NCBI RefSeq assembly: GCF_020804225.1
Contig: NZ_WJBI01000002.1
Coordinates: 62,001-126,000, forward strand
Reading direction: 5' to 3'
DNA length: 64,000 bases
DNA from: Methanosarcina sp. DH2
Lineage (GTDB): Archaea > Halobacteriota > Methanosarcinia > Methanosarcinales > Methanosarcinaceae
Every line of letters starts with the position of its first letter. The first letter of the stretch is position 1. The notes below the pieces were generated by a model. It saw only the letters and a program-made list of their open reading frames with translations, made no database searches and was not told the origin of the DNA. A program made the translations under genes and the position numbers. Shown here piece after piece: positions 56,869 to 64,000 of the stretch.

Positions 56869-57441
56869 TCATTTACAGCTAATTAGCTTCCCTGTTGAAG
56901 ATTCAGGGATAAGTTTGCATATTATATCATATAGTCCAATAAGGTCACCTGAATGGAGATACAATTCTTCGTCGTTTACCAGGGTCAGGCGAAGTTCATC
57001 CCGTTCTTCGTCCTGGTAGATTCCTTTGCCGATATCAAGCATCCGAATTGCGGTAAGTGGAATTTCAAATAAAATTATATTAAAAGCTTTATTCCATCCG
57101 AAGATTCTGCGGTTGGTTACATAAGTAAAACAGTATTTCCAGATAGGATGAGATTGCTGGAAGTAAGAGCCATAGAATTGGAACTCGATATCTTCATTTT
57201 CCTGGAGGAGAGGCCCGGTTTTCCGGTGTTCGAGCTGCCAGGCTCTGGTATTTTTGTCAAGTTCTTCAAAAAGCCCGTATTCAAGCATGGTCTCAATGGA
57301 TGCAATCGCAGCTCCAAGTTTTACTCCAATGAGAGGAATTCCTGCAACTGAAATTATAACATCTGCATTAATAAGCACTCCCTTTGTAACCAATCGGTTG
57401 AGCAGTTCTCCAAGACTATCTTTTTCGCGTTCAGGTTTCAT
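56869..57441 (-). CDS. GvpA-family protein (GvpJ/M-like) fused to a PH-like domain
   Basis: 190 aa from ATG 57441, which overlaps the gvpL stop (ATGAAACCTGA). Residues 1-60 are GvpA-fold: LGELLNRLVTKGVLINADVI, ISVAGIPLIGVKLGAAIASI, ETMLEYGL. After a linker, residues about 95-180 resemble a bacterial PH domain (YVTNRRIFGWNKAFNIILFE, IPLTAIRMLDIGKG, LRLTLVNDEELYLHSGD). GvpJ/M proteins are minor, essential nucleation components, usually about 80-110 aa. The added domain is unusual and may bind membrane or other Gvp proteins (inference). Confidence 0.8.
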   Translation of the reverse strand: MKPEREKDSLGELLNRLVTKGVLINADVIISVAGIPLIGVKLGAAIASIETMLEYGLFEELDKNTRAWQLEHRKTGPLLQENEDIEFQFYGSYFQQSHPIWKYCFTYVTNRRIFGWNKAFNIILFEIPLTAIRMLDIGKGIYQDEERDELRLTLVNDEELYLHSGDLIGLYDIICKLIPESSTGKLISCK

Positions 57442-58231
57442 CCTCAATATTCCCCTTGAGATCAACAAAACTGAAAGGTGCCCATGGCCCTGTAAATCTT
57501 ACTGCAAATCCTTCTCTTCTGTTTATTTTCTCAAGGCTTTGCCCAAGTCTTTCGATGTTGTCGTGGATAACAAGGCAGGAAAATGCAACCATAAGTTTTT
57601 TGCCCGTGTATTTCTCAGGTATATAGGGAATTTTCTCCTCAATTTTCAATTGTGTTACATTTTCTCTTATTAATTTCCCAAATTCTTCTCCCAGACTTAC
57701 CAGATGATCATTTACTGCCTGTTTCAAGCTGAGCTCGAATTTTTTTTTGAAAATGTAAGCTTTTCCCTTTGACATGCCTTCTATTTTATTGTTTATCTCT
57801 TCAAGTTCGGGAATTGCCTCTATTACCTGTTTTTCCAGAATTTTCGAATCGTAAAAAATCTGTACAGAATATTCTGCAGAGTTTTTTAACCTGTCAAGTT
57901 CTCTTTTATAGGAGCCATAATCCTTTTGAAGCCAGTTTCTTATGGCTTCGTCATCCCCTCTGGCGAGGCATCCGAAAGAAAACGGCAATACGGTGTTAAA
58001 GTACTCAGTTGCTTTATCAATTACGTAGTTATGGTTCAGAATCCACTGATGAGCCTGTTCTTCATTCTGTGCAGGCTCGGGTTCAGGTTTAGAAGCATGT
58101 ACGACAGCTGCAATATCCTGGAAAACAATAGTGTATACAGGCCTATCGCCAATGCCAATGTCTCCCAGGTTTATTTCTTCTTCAGTGTTAGCTATCAAGT
58201 AAAGATATCTCCCCTGGTCGGTTTCGGTCAT
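57431..58231 (-). CDS. gvpL: Gas vesicle protein GvpL (GvpF/L family)
   Basis: 266 aa. GvpF/L features: an N-terminal RYLYLIANTEEEINLGDIG domain, VLPFSFGCLARGDDEAIRNW, a long helical region and C-terminal GFAVRFTGPWAPFSFVDL. GvpF and GvpL coat or chaperone GvpA during assembly. Its start overlaps the 3' end of gvpK by 44 bp and its end overlaps the next gene by 11 bp, so translation is coupled. AGGTAGAGGAGC precedes the ATG. Confidence 0.93.
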   Translation of the reverse strand: MTETDQGRYLYLIANTEEEINLGDIGIGDRPVYTIVFQDIAAVVHASKPEPEPAQNEEQAHQWILNHNYVIDKATEYFNTVLPFSFGCLARGDDEAIRNWLQKDYGSYKRELDRLKNSAEYSVQIFYDSKILEKQVIEAIPELEEINNKIEGMSKGKAYIFKKKFELSLKQAVNDHLVSLGEEFGKLIRENVTQLKIEEKIPYIPEKYTGKKLMVAFSCLVIHDNIERLGQSLEKINRREGFAVRFTGPWAPFSFVDLKGNIEDET

Positions 58232-58544
58232 GCTCCTCTACCTCTTTAGCCCATCTTACAGGATTTATTAATTTATCTACTACATCATCTACGACCTCAT
58301 CCAGTCCACACCGTACGGATTCAACGGTATCTTCGAGATTATTGTCAGCCTTTATGATTTCAAGTGCTTCGTTCAAATCTGCAAGTGCTTCTCCAAGTCT
58401 CTCGATCTCTTCATCACTGAGACTATCTTTTTCGATCCTCAGGAGAGCCTGCTTTTCAAGTAACTCGGTTATTATTTCAACAAGAGCTACAACAAGACCC
58501 AGTACGCCTTTTTTCAGATTTTTTTCATCAATCTTAAGCGGCAT
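58188..58544 (-). CDS. gvpK: Gas vesicle protein GvpK
   Basis: 118 aa, full length. NLKKGVLGLVVALVEIITEL, LLEKQALLRIEKDSLSDEEI and RLGEALADLNEALEII are conserved GvpK helices; the C-terminus has VDKLINPVRWA. GvpK is essential for vesicle formation in haloarchaea. GGAGAGGAAATTCC precedes the ATG. It lies between gvpH and gvpL in the same operon. Confidence 0.95.
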   Translation of the reverse strand: MPLKIDEKNLKKGVLGLVVALVEIITELLEKQALLRIEKDSLSDEEIERLGEALADLNEALEIIKADNNLEDTVESVRCGLDEVVDDVVDKLINPVRWAKEVEEHDRNRPGEISLLDS

Positions 58545-58569
58545 GGAATTTCCTCTCCTTTCATCGATC

Positions 58570-59241
58570 TTAATCGATTTTTTCTCTTCGTTTTATTTTC
58601 AGCTGCAGTACACCGTTGCTAAAACTTTTCTCTTTAATCGCTTCTGCTTCCGAAGGTAAAGTTATGATTTTCCTGTACATCCCTGCAGAAATATTCAGTT
58701 TGCTGCCTTCAAGTTCTATCTGGATATCTTCCTCATTGGCGTCCGGAATCTCAGCAATTACAAAAATATGGTCCTCTTCTCCGAAAACATCAAAAACAGG
58801 TTCAATTCTGGTAGATTCGATTTTTACTTCTTCGATTCTCTTTTTATGGACCATCCCTGTCGAAGTTTTCGCAGGCTTTGTGTTAAGTGGCCTTATAGAG
58901 AATCCATAGTTTACAACAGGCTTTTTATCGCTCCAGCCGGTCTCAAGCCTGTGTTTTATTTCCGAATCAGTTTCGGCAATTCTTTGTCTAAACTCAGGAG
59001 AAGTTTTTTCAAGAGTTTTTACTATTTTTCCGAAGCCTGGAATAAGGGAACCTACAAGATCTCCCACAAAACTTTCTTCACGATATTCGGATTCCCTTTT
59101 TTCTCCAAGACCTTTCTCAAGTTCCTTTATTCTTTTTTCCATGGCTTTCATTTTGGATTCTAATTCTTCTCTGGACTCTAACTTCTCTTTTTCTTCTTGA
59201 GATTCACCTTCATATTTTCTTTCTGCCGTATCCTTTTCCAT
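58570..59241 (-). CDS. gvpH: Gas vesicle protein GvpH with Hsp20-like domain
   Basis: 223 aa from ATG 59241, chosen for AGGGGCTAAA just before it. The first half is a charged coiled coil (EKLESREELESKMKAMEKRI) followed by VGSLIPGFGKIVKTLEK and VVNYGFSIRPL. The second half is an alpha-crystallin-like domain: DVFGEEDHIFVIAEIPDANE, IQIELEGSKLNISAG and SFSNGVLQLKIKRRE. In haloarchaea GvpH stabilises GvpC and modulates assembly; here gvpC is not seen. Confidence 0.92.
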   Translation of the reverse strand: MEKDTAERKYEGESQEEKEKLESREELESKMKAMEKRIKELEKGLGEKRESEYREESFVGDLVGSLIPGFGKIVKTLEKTSPEFRQRIAETDSEIKHRLETGWSDKKPVVNYGFSIRPLNTKPAKTSTGMVHKKRIEEVKIESTRIEPVFDVFGEEDHIFVIAEIPDANEEDIQIELEGSKLNISAGMYRKIITLPSEAEAIKEKSFSNGVLQLKIKRREKID

Positions 59242-59395
59242 TTTAGCCCCTTTAATCCAATTTTGCATTTTAAACCCGATAATGTAAACCTTTAAACCTT
59301 ATATGCAGGTTCAATGCTCTAAATCAGGCACTATCGCCTTGATATCGAGCCATGATAAGTAAATGCAATGCACTGATAACTTAATCCGATGACAT

Positions 59396-59764
59396 TCATC
59401 TGGGAGGTTTTATTTCGACTTCAGAGAGTCTTTTATTCTTAAACGGGCTTTCCCATCCGCATATCGGGCATCCCTCTTCTATCAAAAGCTTTTCTTCTCG
59501 TCGGTTTCCGCATTCAGGGCAGTTTGCATACGTTTCAAAACTTTTCTCCCAGACCGGAGCATTGAGATTGGTTCCTGAAGGGAATTCAAGCCCGTACTTT
59601 GCCGCAGTTTCAAAGGATGCAATAGTAGCTGTGATTTTAACTCCAAGGAGCTCCGTACCTCCGACAGATACAGAGATATCGGCATTAAGTACAAGCCCTT
59701 TATCGAGAATTCTATCTATTACGTCAACAAGTCCCCCCGACTCCTTGACAACCGAACCACTCAT
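59396..59764 (-). CDS. GvpA-family protein with C-terminal zinc ribbon, copy 2
   Basis: 122 aa. Residues 10-60 have the GvpA fold (LVDVIDRILDKGLVLNADIS, VSVGGTELLGVKITATIASF). The C-terminus carries CPECG and CPICG pairs, then GWESPFKNKRLSEVEIKPPR. It is almost identical to the upstream copy, with a longer tail and Y instead of H/I before CPECG. GGTGAAATA precedes the ATG. It probably serves as GvpJ or GvpM; the zinc ribbon is an addition to the usual form. Confidence 0.88.
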   Translation of the reverse strand: MSGSVVKESGGLVDVIDRILDKGLVLNADISVSVGGTELLGVKITATIASFETAAKYGLEFPSGTNLNAPVWEKSFETYANCPECGNRREEKLLIEEGCPICGWESPFKNKRLSEVEIKPPR

Positions 59765-59798
59765 TATTTCACCTTTTTATCAGTTCCAATCCGAATTT

Positions 59799-60137
59799 TT
59801 AGAGGTTCTTTTTAAGCGGACTTTCCCATCCGCAGATTGGGCATCCCTGTGCCAGCAGTATTTTTTCTTCTCGTCGATTTCCGCATTCCGGGCAGTTTAT
59901 ATGTGTTTCAAAACTTTTCTCCCAGGCCGGAGCATTGAGATTGGTTCCTGAAGGGAATTCAAGCCCGTACTTTGCCGCAGTTTCAAAGGATGCAATAGTA
60001 GCTGTGATTTTAACTCCAAGGAGCTCCGTACCTCCGACAGATACAGAGATATCGGCATTAAGTACAAGCCCTTTATCGAGAATTCTATCTATTACGTCAA
60101 CAAGCCCCCCCGACTCCTTGACAACCGAACCATTCAT
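59799..60137 (-). CDS. GvpA-family protein with C-terminal zinc ribbon, copy 1
   Basis: 112 aa. GvpA core as in copy 2, then a ribbon with CPECG and CPICG separated by NRREEKILLAQG. GGTGAAATA precedes the ATG. The pair arises from a tandem duplication of about 370 bp that includes the intergenic ribosome site. Divergence is concentrated in the last 20 residues, so one copy may be specialising. Confidence 0.88.
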   Translation of the reverse strand: MNGSVVKESGGLVDVIDRILDKGLVLNADISVSVGGTELLGVKITATIASFETAAKYGLEFPSGTNLNAPAWEKSFETHINCPECGNRREEKILLAQGCPICGWESPLKKNL

Positions 60138-60348
60138 TATTTCACCGTTTATTCACCTGTTTATTTATCTGTTTATTTATCTGTTTATTAATTCATTTTT
60201 AGCTCCTGTAGAACTTCCAGATCCAGATATATGAAACCGGAATTAATGATGTACCGGCATTATTCTCAGTTATTTTTAGAATATATTTACTGTGGGCTGC
60301 AAGTGGTTCCCTGGGGATCCTTGAAGGATGTAATAGATTTTTATGTAT
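60138..60348. other. Operon-internal gap with TTTATTTATCTG repeat
   Basis: A direct repeat of TGTTTATTTATC (three copies, 60152-60190) lies just before the GvpA/zinc-ribbon pair. No gene is present. A secondary promoter may be here. Confidence 0.45.
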
Positions 60349-60624
60349 TTAGCCCTCCTCAGCCTCTGACTTCCTGGATACACGTTTTCCGGGCTTTTCT
60401 GCTTTTCTTTCAGAATCATTAACCCTGACATTGTAAGAATATTCGATTTTAGAGCCAACCGGTCCCTTGCAGATATTTCTTCCTGATTTCTCGGATATTT
60501 TTTTTGTTTCCATCTCTTCAAGCAATCTGAAGAAGTCCATCATCTTCCAGCAGGATTCTCTGGATTCCGAGTTCCGATCTTTTGTATGTCTTTTCTTCTC
60601 AGGCAAGGATGTCGCTTCTGACAC
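60349..60624 (-). CDS. Short GvpH-like protein without Hsp20 domain
   Basis: 91 aa from a GTG at 60624, inside the end of gvpG, with AGGAG 10 nt upstream. WKMMDFFRLLEEMETKKISE, KSGRNICKGPVGSKIEYSYN and VRV resemble the N-terminal region of GvpH proteins (D-F-x-x-L-L-E, S-G-R, YxYxVR). The Hsp20 half is missing. It is translationally coupled to gvpG. The family assignment is tentative. Confidence 0.6.
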   Translation of the reverse strand: MSEATSLPEKKRHTKDRNSESRESCWKMMDFFRLLEEMETKKISEKSGRNICKGPVGSKIEYSYNVRVNDSERKAEKPGKRVSRKSEAEEG

Positions 60625-60880
60625 TGAGGTTCATCTCCTCAAAACGCTCTGCAAATTTCAGTTGCTCCATGAGCCTGGACTTTGTTTCTTCAAATTCTTC
60701 CCTGGGAACCTCACCAAACTCATATAACATTTGATTTTCCTTTATCTCGTTTTTGACTTTTTCAGGGTTGTACAGTTCTTTATACGCAAGGTTTTTTATG
60801 ATTTCTAGCGTGTAAATTAAATCAAGTCCGGGAATTGAGATTCCCAGCGCCCGGAGAATAAGATCGTCAAGGAGGAACAT
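60599..60880 (-). CDS. gvpG: Gas vesicle protein GvpG
   Basis: 93 aa. FLLDDLILRALGISIPGLDL, YTLEIIKNLAYKELYNPEKV and FGEVPREEFEETKSRLMEQL are standard GvpG. Its ATG overlaps the gvpF stop (TAATG), and GGAGG lies inside gvpF. GvpG is a small helical minor assembly component in the same block as GvpF. Confidence 0.93.
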   Translation of the reverse strand: MFLLDDLILRALGISIPGLDLIYTLEIIKNLAYKELYNPEKVKNEIKENQMLYEFGEVPREEFEETKSRLMEQLKFAERFEEMNLSVRSDILA

Positions 60881-61539
60881 TACCTGAAGCCTCCCCTCTG
60901 TTTGGATAATATATGTATATCTACGAAATTGTAAGGTGACCAGGGTCCACTATACTGGATCTTAAATGAATCATACTTGGTTTCTAGCCTTTCAATTTCA
61001 TCTGAAAAAGCCTCTATCTTATCTTTTTCCACAAGAAATGAAGTGTTCATTATAAGGCGCTTGCTGAAAAGGCTCATGTCTTTGGAATCAAAAGCTATCT
61101 GCTTAAGATCTGTTAAAAACTCGGATTTGCACTGTTCTGCTTTTTGCAAGTCCCCATCAAAATCTTGTGGCAAAATCACCTTTACTCCGAGTTCGACCCT
61201 GTTATCCACGATTTTTATGGATTTTCTCATAGCCTTGTAACCGGACCTCATAGAGATGTCTACCAGTTTTTTGTTTTTGAAGATCATGCCATATGCCACA
61301 GGGATGACACTGTGCCTTTTCATTACCTCATTAACCACGTAAGTATGAGTCTTTACTTCCTCCTCATTTTCAAGCTCGTACTTTTTAAAAGGCACATCAC
61401 TTACAACAGGAGAGAATTCCTTATATTTGATAGTGTATACCTCTTTTCCCTGAAAGCCTATGTTTCCGAAACTATCCTGTTCCTCCTGGGCCTTAATTAT
61501 GCAGTAGACATATTTCCCGTTTCCATTGTCTTTGTTCAC
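60880..61539 (-). CDS. gvpF: Gas vesicle protein GvpF
   Basis: 219 aa from a GTG at 61539, preceded by AGGGGGATACAGG. N-terminal GKYVYCIIKAQEEQDSFGNI, VIPVAYGMIFKNKKLVDISM and C-terminal KIQYSGPWSPYNFVDI define GvpF/L. It is the shorter of the two GvpF/L proteins here and sits before gvpG, as in haloarchaeal clusters. GvpF contacts GvpA and starts assembly. Confidence 0.94.
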   Translation of the reverse strand: MNKDNGNGKYVYCIIKAQEEQDSFGNIGFQGKEVYTIKYKEFSPVVSDVPFKKYELENEEEVKTHTYVVNEVMKRHSVIPVAYGMIFKNKKLVDISMRSGYKAMRKSIKIVDNRVELGVKVILPQDFDGDLQKAEQCKSEFLTDLKQIAFDSKDMSLFSKRLIMNTSFLVEKDKIEAFSDEIERLETKYDSFKIQYSGPWSPYNFVDIHILSKQRGGFR

Positions 61540-62111
61540 CCTGTATCCCCCTAGAGGTGGTCAGAAACTCATTTAAAGTCACTAAAAGTCACTAAAAGTC
61601 ATTAAAAGTCATTAAAATTAATCTGCTATCAGGTGTTCCTCAAGGATGTTACGGACACTTTTCCATTTTCTGCAGTTTTGACGTTTTTTCTTATCTTAAT
61701 TAACTTATTAGCTTGAATTAATTAGCTTGAAATTAATTAGCTTGAAATTAATCAGCTTGAAATTAATCAGCTTGAAATTAATCAGCTTGAAATTAATCAG
61801 CTTGATAATTTAATGACGTTTCAGCACGCTTCGGTTTGTTTCATCTTTCAGTTTGTTAAGAGAAGTGATGCCATAGGCTCCGGGATTTAGCAGGACAGTG
61901 AACTCTCTATGGACAATGTAAAATATTTCTATCCCGCACACAGGTTTACATGCGATAAAGGCAAGCACAAAGATGCCAGCATATTCTTTAATAAGCCGTT
62001 ATATCATGGAATAGTTCATATTGAAGCCTTAAAAGCTGCTTGCAGGTGGAATTGTCATTTTTTGAATTTAAGAAGCCAGTCTTTACCGATACATCCCTGG
62101 CTTCCGCATAC
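61540..62111. other. 570-bp gap in the gvp cluster with two tandem repeats
   Basis: AAAGTCACTA-type 10-bp units (61573-61615, four copies) and a 15-bp unit AGCTTGAAATTAATC (61708-61812, about seven copies) occupy its right-to-middle part. A 68-codon plus frame at 61909-62115 lacks a ribosome site and runs antisense to the operon. gvpF may need its own promoter here. Confidence 0.5.
61708..61812. repeat. 15-bp tandem repeat, about seven copies
   Basis: Unit AGCTTGAAATTAATC / AGCTTGAAATTAATT, nearly perfect across the array. It lies between gvpF and gvpO. Confidence 0.9.
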
Positions 62112-62399
62112 TTAATTGATATAACAATCATCCAGTATGACCATGTCTCCTCTATGCCGCAGTCCCACCCTTCTGTACTCCAAAATATTCAGATTTGTAT
62201 CGAGTTTCATTTCGTAGAGTCCCAGTATGTCCTGTGTATCAGGGACTGCCCTCCTCTCCAGAACTTCTAACTGGACAGTCCAGTTTTCCCCCTCCCTGGA
62301 TATACCCACTACTCCCTGCCCTTTCTTTTTAAGAAGATACTCTATCTGACGAAGTGCTTTGTCCCCTACTTCTTTTACTGTATTCTTTTCTTCCTCCAT
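62112..62399 (-). CDS. gvpO: Gas vesicle protein GvpO
   Basis: 95 aa from ATG 62399, preceded by GGAAGGGGTAAT; an ATG at 62456 would add a leader not found in the family. GvpO pattern: NWTVQLEVLERRAVPDTQDI, LGLYEMKLDTNLNI and YRRVGLRHRGD. It is essential for vesicle formation in haloarchaea and follows gvpA as there. Confidence 0.92.
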   Translation of the reverse strand: MEEEKNTVKEVGDKALRQIEYLLKKKGQGVVGISREGENWTVQLEVLERRAVPDTQDILGLYEMKLDTNLNILEYRRVGLRHRGDMVILDDCYIN

Positions 62400-62595
62400 A
62401 TTACCCCTTCCAAGTAAGCACAAATTCTTAGCTAGTAATCCCCAAAAATATATCAAATTCTAATTAATTAGAATTTGATTTTTATGTTAGCTCTGAAATT
62501 ACATCCTTAACAGATTTCTCTTTTTAGACAATTCTCTTTGGAACTTGTATTTACCTCAATCATATCGAGGACGAAAAAATAGTCAGATTTGCTTC

Positions 62596-62835
62596 TTATG
62601 TATTAACCTGTGGTGGCTCTGCTTCCAACGCAGCTACGGCTCTTTCAATCCTTGTGATCTCTTCAGCATAGTGCAGGAATGTATCCACAGATGCTATAAC
62701 GATCCTGGCTTCTATTGTTAAGATTTCGATTCCGACAAGTGAAACCCTGGCCCATAAATCTATAACTACGCCTTTGTCAAGTATTCGGTCCAGCACATCT
62801 GCCAGACTGGAACCATCAGGACTTTTATTTACCAT
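62596..62835 (-). CDS. gvpA: Major gas vesicle structural protein GvpA
   Basis: 79 aa. The conserved core is [40 protein letters not shown] and [11 protein letters not shown], followed by a short A/E-rich tail. GvpA forms the ribbed helical shell. CGGGGGATAAAGT precedes the ATG at 62835, a very strong ribosome site. It is first in the cluster, separated from gvpO by 196 bp, which could allow a gvpA-rich transcript. Confidence 0.97.
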   Translation of the reverse strand: MVNKSPDGSSLADVLDRILDKGVVIDLWARVSLVGIEILTIEARIVIASVDTFLHYAEEITRIERAVAALEAEPPQVNT

Positions 62836-63680
62836 ACTTTATCCCCCGAATATTATAATTTATTTTTAATTTTTAATTTAAGTTATACACATAGCGCTTT
62901 AAAATTTGGAACTTTTTGCTCTGAAAATGAATTCAGTACCAAAAGATAGTCCCAAAAACGAACTCCCATTTTCATTATCTTTTAGGGGCGCAGAAGTTGA
63001 AGTAGATTAGGATATTCATCTTTTTGTTAGAAAATATGTTTTAAAATACGATACTCTAATTATATTATATAATAAAATAAATTGGAATTATTCAGCTTAC
63101 CCAAAATCGGCCGATTGATTTAATGTAGTGAACTACTCCTCCCTTTCGCTTACGCTCCGAGGAAGGAGTTCTCTCGCCTTATCGAGATAGAACCAAAATA
63201 ATATAAAATCGGTTTCAAAAACATAAATTTTTTATCAGTTTTTCTGGATTCTTTCCGGTAAGTATTCTGCATATTCGAAATCCATTTATTGGTATCGATT
63301 TTAAGTTTTCATCTATTTAAGATATTGATTTATGCAAAAATGGAAATATAGTTAATTTGCATATTAGTTTTGGATAAATATATAAATTCGTTAATTATAT
63401 TTCTCTCAAAAAAACTAATATGGGGTATAGTATGGAGTATAATATGGGTATAATATGGGGTATTATATGGGTATAACAAAAAATATCAGTATTGGCTACT
63501 TCGAGCTGTAAGCAGAATATAACGCGGAATAATAGAGTCCATTTTTTTATGAACTTAAGAAATATACCTGTTTTTTCAAACTCGATCAATTGACATTCTC
63601 AAATGTCTCGAAATAGTTGAATATCAGTATAAAGTCGTTAAGGCAACGATTTAGCCAGATTATGAGGGGGAATATATTAG
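62836..63680. other. Divergent control region between gvpA and the PadR-type gene
   Basis: It contains AT-rich candidate promoters upstream of gvpA (TTAAATTAAAAATTAAAAAT near 62855). An imperfect inverted repeat GAACTACTCCTCC / GGAAGGAGTTCTC lies at 63130-63176, with GCTTACGCTCC between. A GGGTATAATAT-type direct repeat lies at 63419-63477. These are plausible regulator sites for vesicle expression (inference). Confidence 0.5.
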
Positions 63681-64000
63681 TTGCATTCAAGACAGGAGCC
63701 ACTTGCTGGATACTCAAATTCCGAAATCCAAAAAGAATCAGACATCGAAAATATGGTCAAAAAACACCTCGACATGATAGTACTTTCTATTATCAGAACG
63801 CAGCCGATGTGCGGTCAGGACATTGTAAAAGAGGTCTTCAGGCAATATCAGGTATTTATTAACCAGAGTTCCGTGTATAAAGTTCTGTATTCTCTTAAAG
63901 AAAGAAATATCCTGGAAGCAAGCACTATCAAAGGTGACATGAGATCAAAGGTGTATATTCCAACAGAGCAGGGAAGCGAGATGATTAACTCAATGCTGGA
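63681..64000 (+). CDS. PadR-type winged-helix regulator, cut by the window end
   Basis: At least 106 residues. ATG-rich wHTH: VKKHLDMIVLSIIRTQPMCG, QDIVKEVFRQYQVFINQSSV, YKVLYSLKERNILEAS and MRSKVYIPTEQG are PadR N-terminal domain features. TTG 63681 has GAGGGGG upstream; ATG 63756 is an alternative start. It diverges from gvpA across 845 bp. Haloarchaeal GvpE, the gvp activator, has been linked to PadR-like folds, so this is a candidate gvp regulator. Confidence 0.8.
   Translation, partial: MHSRQEPLAGYSNSEIQKESDIENMVKKHLDMIVLSIIRTQPMCGQDIVKEVFRQYQVFINQSSVYKVLYSLKERNILEASTIKGDMRSKVYIPTEQGSEMINSML

Noticed and set aside
61909-62115. 68-codon plus frame inside the gvp cluster
   Set aside because: No ribosome site and antisense to the operon. 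A second overlapping frame is equally open, so neither is convincing.

Overview
The window reads as a chromosomal segment of a Methanosarcina-type methanogenic archaeon. The evidence is the mix of archaeal genes (ribL/ribH/ribC, sulfide-dependent thi4, Cdc48/VAT, alaX, the DUF39-CBS plus NIL-ferredoxin homocysteine pair, DUF166), CxxC-x17-CxxC and DUF2795 small proteins, PGF-pre-PGF and TolB-type surface proteins, AT-rich intergenic DNA full of short degenerate tandem repeats, and a gas vesicle cluster as found in gas-vacuolate Methanosarcina. The species cannot be fixed from sequence alone.

Layout. 1-4 kb: radical SAM/HhH enzyme, tRNA-His, thi4. 4-6.6 kb: a nuclease-like ORF interrupted by an in-frame UAG, an IS5-family insertion sequence with clean 17-bp ends, and a 133-bp MITE with the same ends. 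6.6-14 kb: an alpha-solenoid protein, a META lipoprotein, a molbindin, a three-gene group with a TIR/zinc-ribbon protein, and a DUF2795 array with two live and two decayed copies. 14.6-30 kb: chromosomal genes (CaCA antiporter, phytol/dolichol-kinase-like enzyme, AlaX, a giant subtilase-like surface protein with Glu at the usual catalytic His position, a coiled-coil protein, MscS, Mth938-like, AIM24, DUF166). 30-40.5 kb: metabolic core (homocysteine synthesis pair, riboflavin/FAD genes, two aminotransferases, XRE-CBS regulator, Cdc48 with a C-terminal HbYX-like tail, flavodoxin-type reductase).

43.0-54.96 kb is an integrated element of about 11.87 kb. It is bounded by 45-bp direct repeats, one of them the 3' half of an intact tRNA-Val(UAC) gene. 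Its integrase is of SSV type and is split by integration: int(N) at the right end reads through the tRNA antisense strand into att, and int(C) at the left end resumes in the same frame. Joined on the excised circle they encode about 415 residues. The element carries iteron-like ACCTGA repeats, a small HTH protein, a lipoprotein, small membrane and zinc proteins, a winged-helix protein, and a 974-residue protein that appears to fuse an XPD-like helicase (Cys cluster, DEVH box), an archaeo-eukaryotic primase catalytic domain and a PriL-like C-terminal Fe-S domain. Several of its small ORFs lack start codons or are frameshifted.

56.9-62.8 kb (minus strand) is a gas vesicle cluster in the order gvpA, gvpO, gvpF, gvpG, gvpH-like, two GvpA-family/zinc-ribbon paralogs, gvpH, gvpK, gvpL, and a GvpA-family/PH-like fusion. 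A divergent PadR-type regulator begins upstream of gvpA and runs off the right end. Counterparts of the eight genes essential in haloarchaea (A, F, G, J, K, L, M, O) are present if the three extra GvpA-family proteins supply J and M; gvpN and gvpC are not seen. Between tRNA-Val and the cluster lies gene debris, including a frameshifted piece of an F-type ATP synthase beta subunit.

The best candidates for undescribed biology are the helicase-primase-PriL fusion on the split-integrase element, the GvpA-family fusions to zinc ribbon and PH-like domains, and the TIR/zinc-ribbon group with its Pro-Glu-rich peptide.
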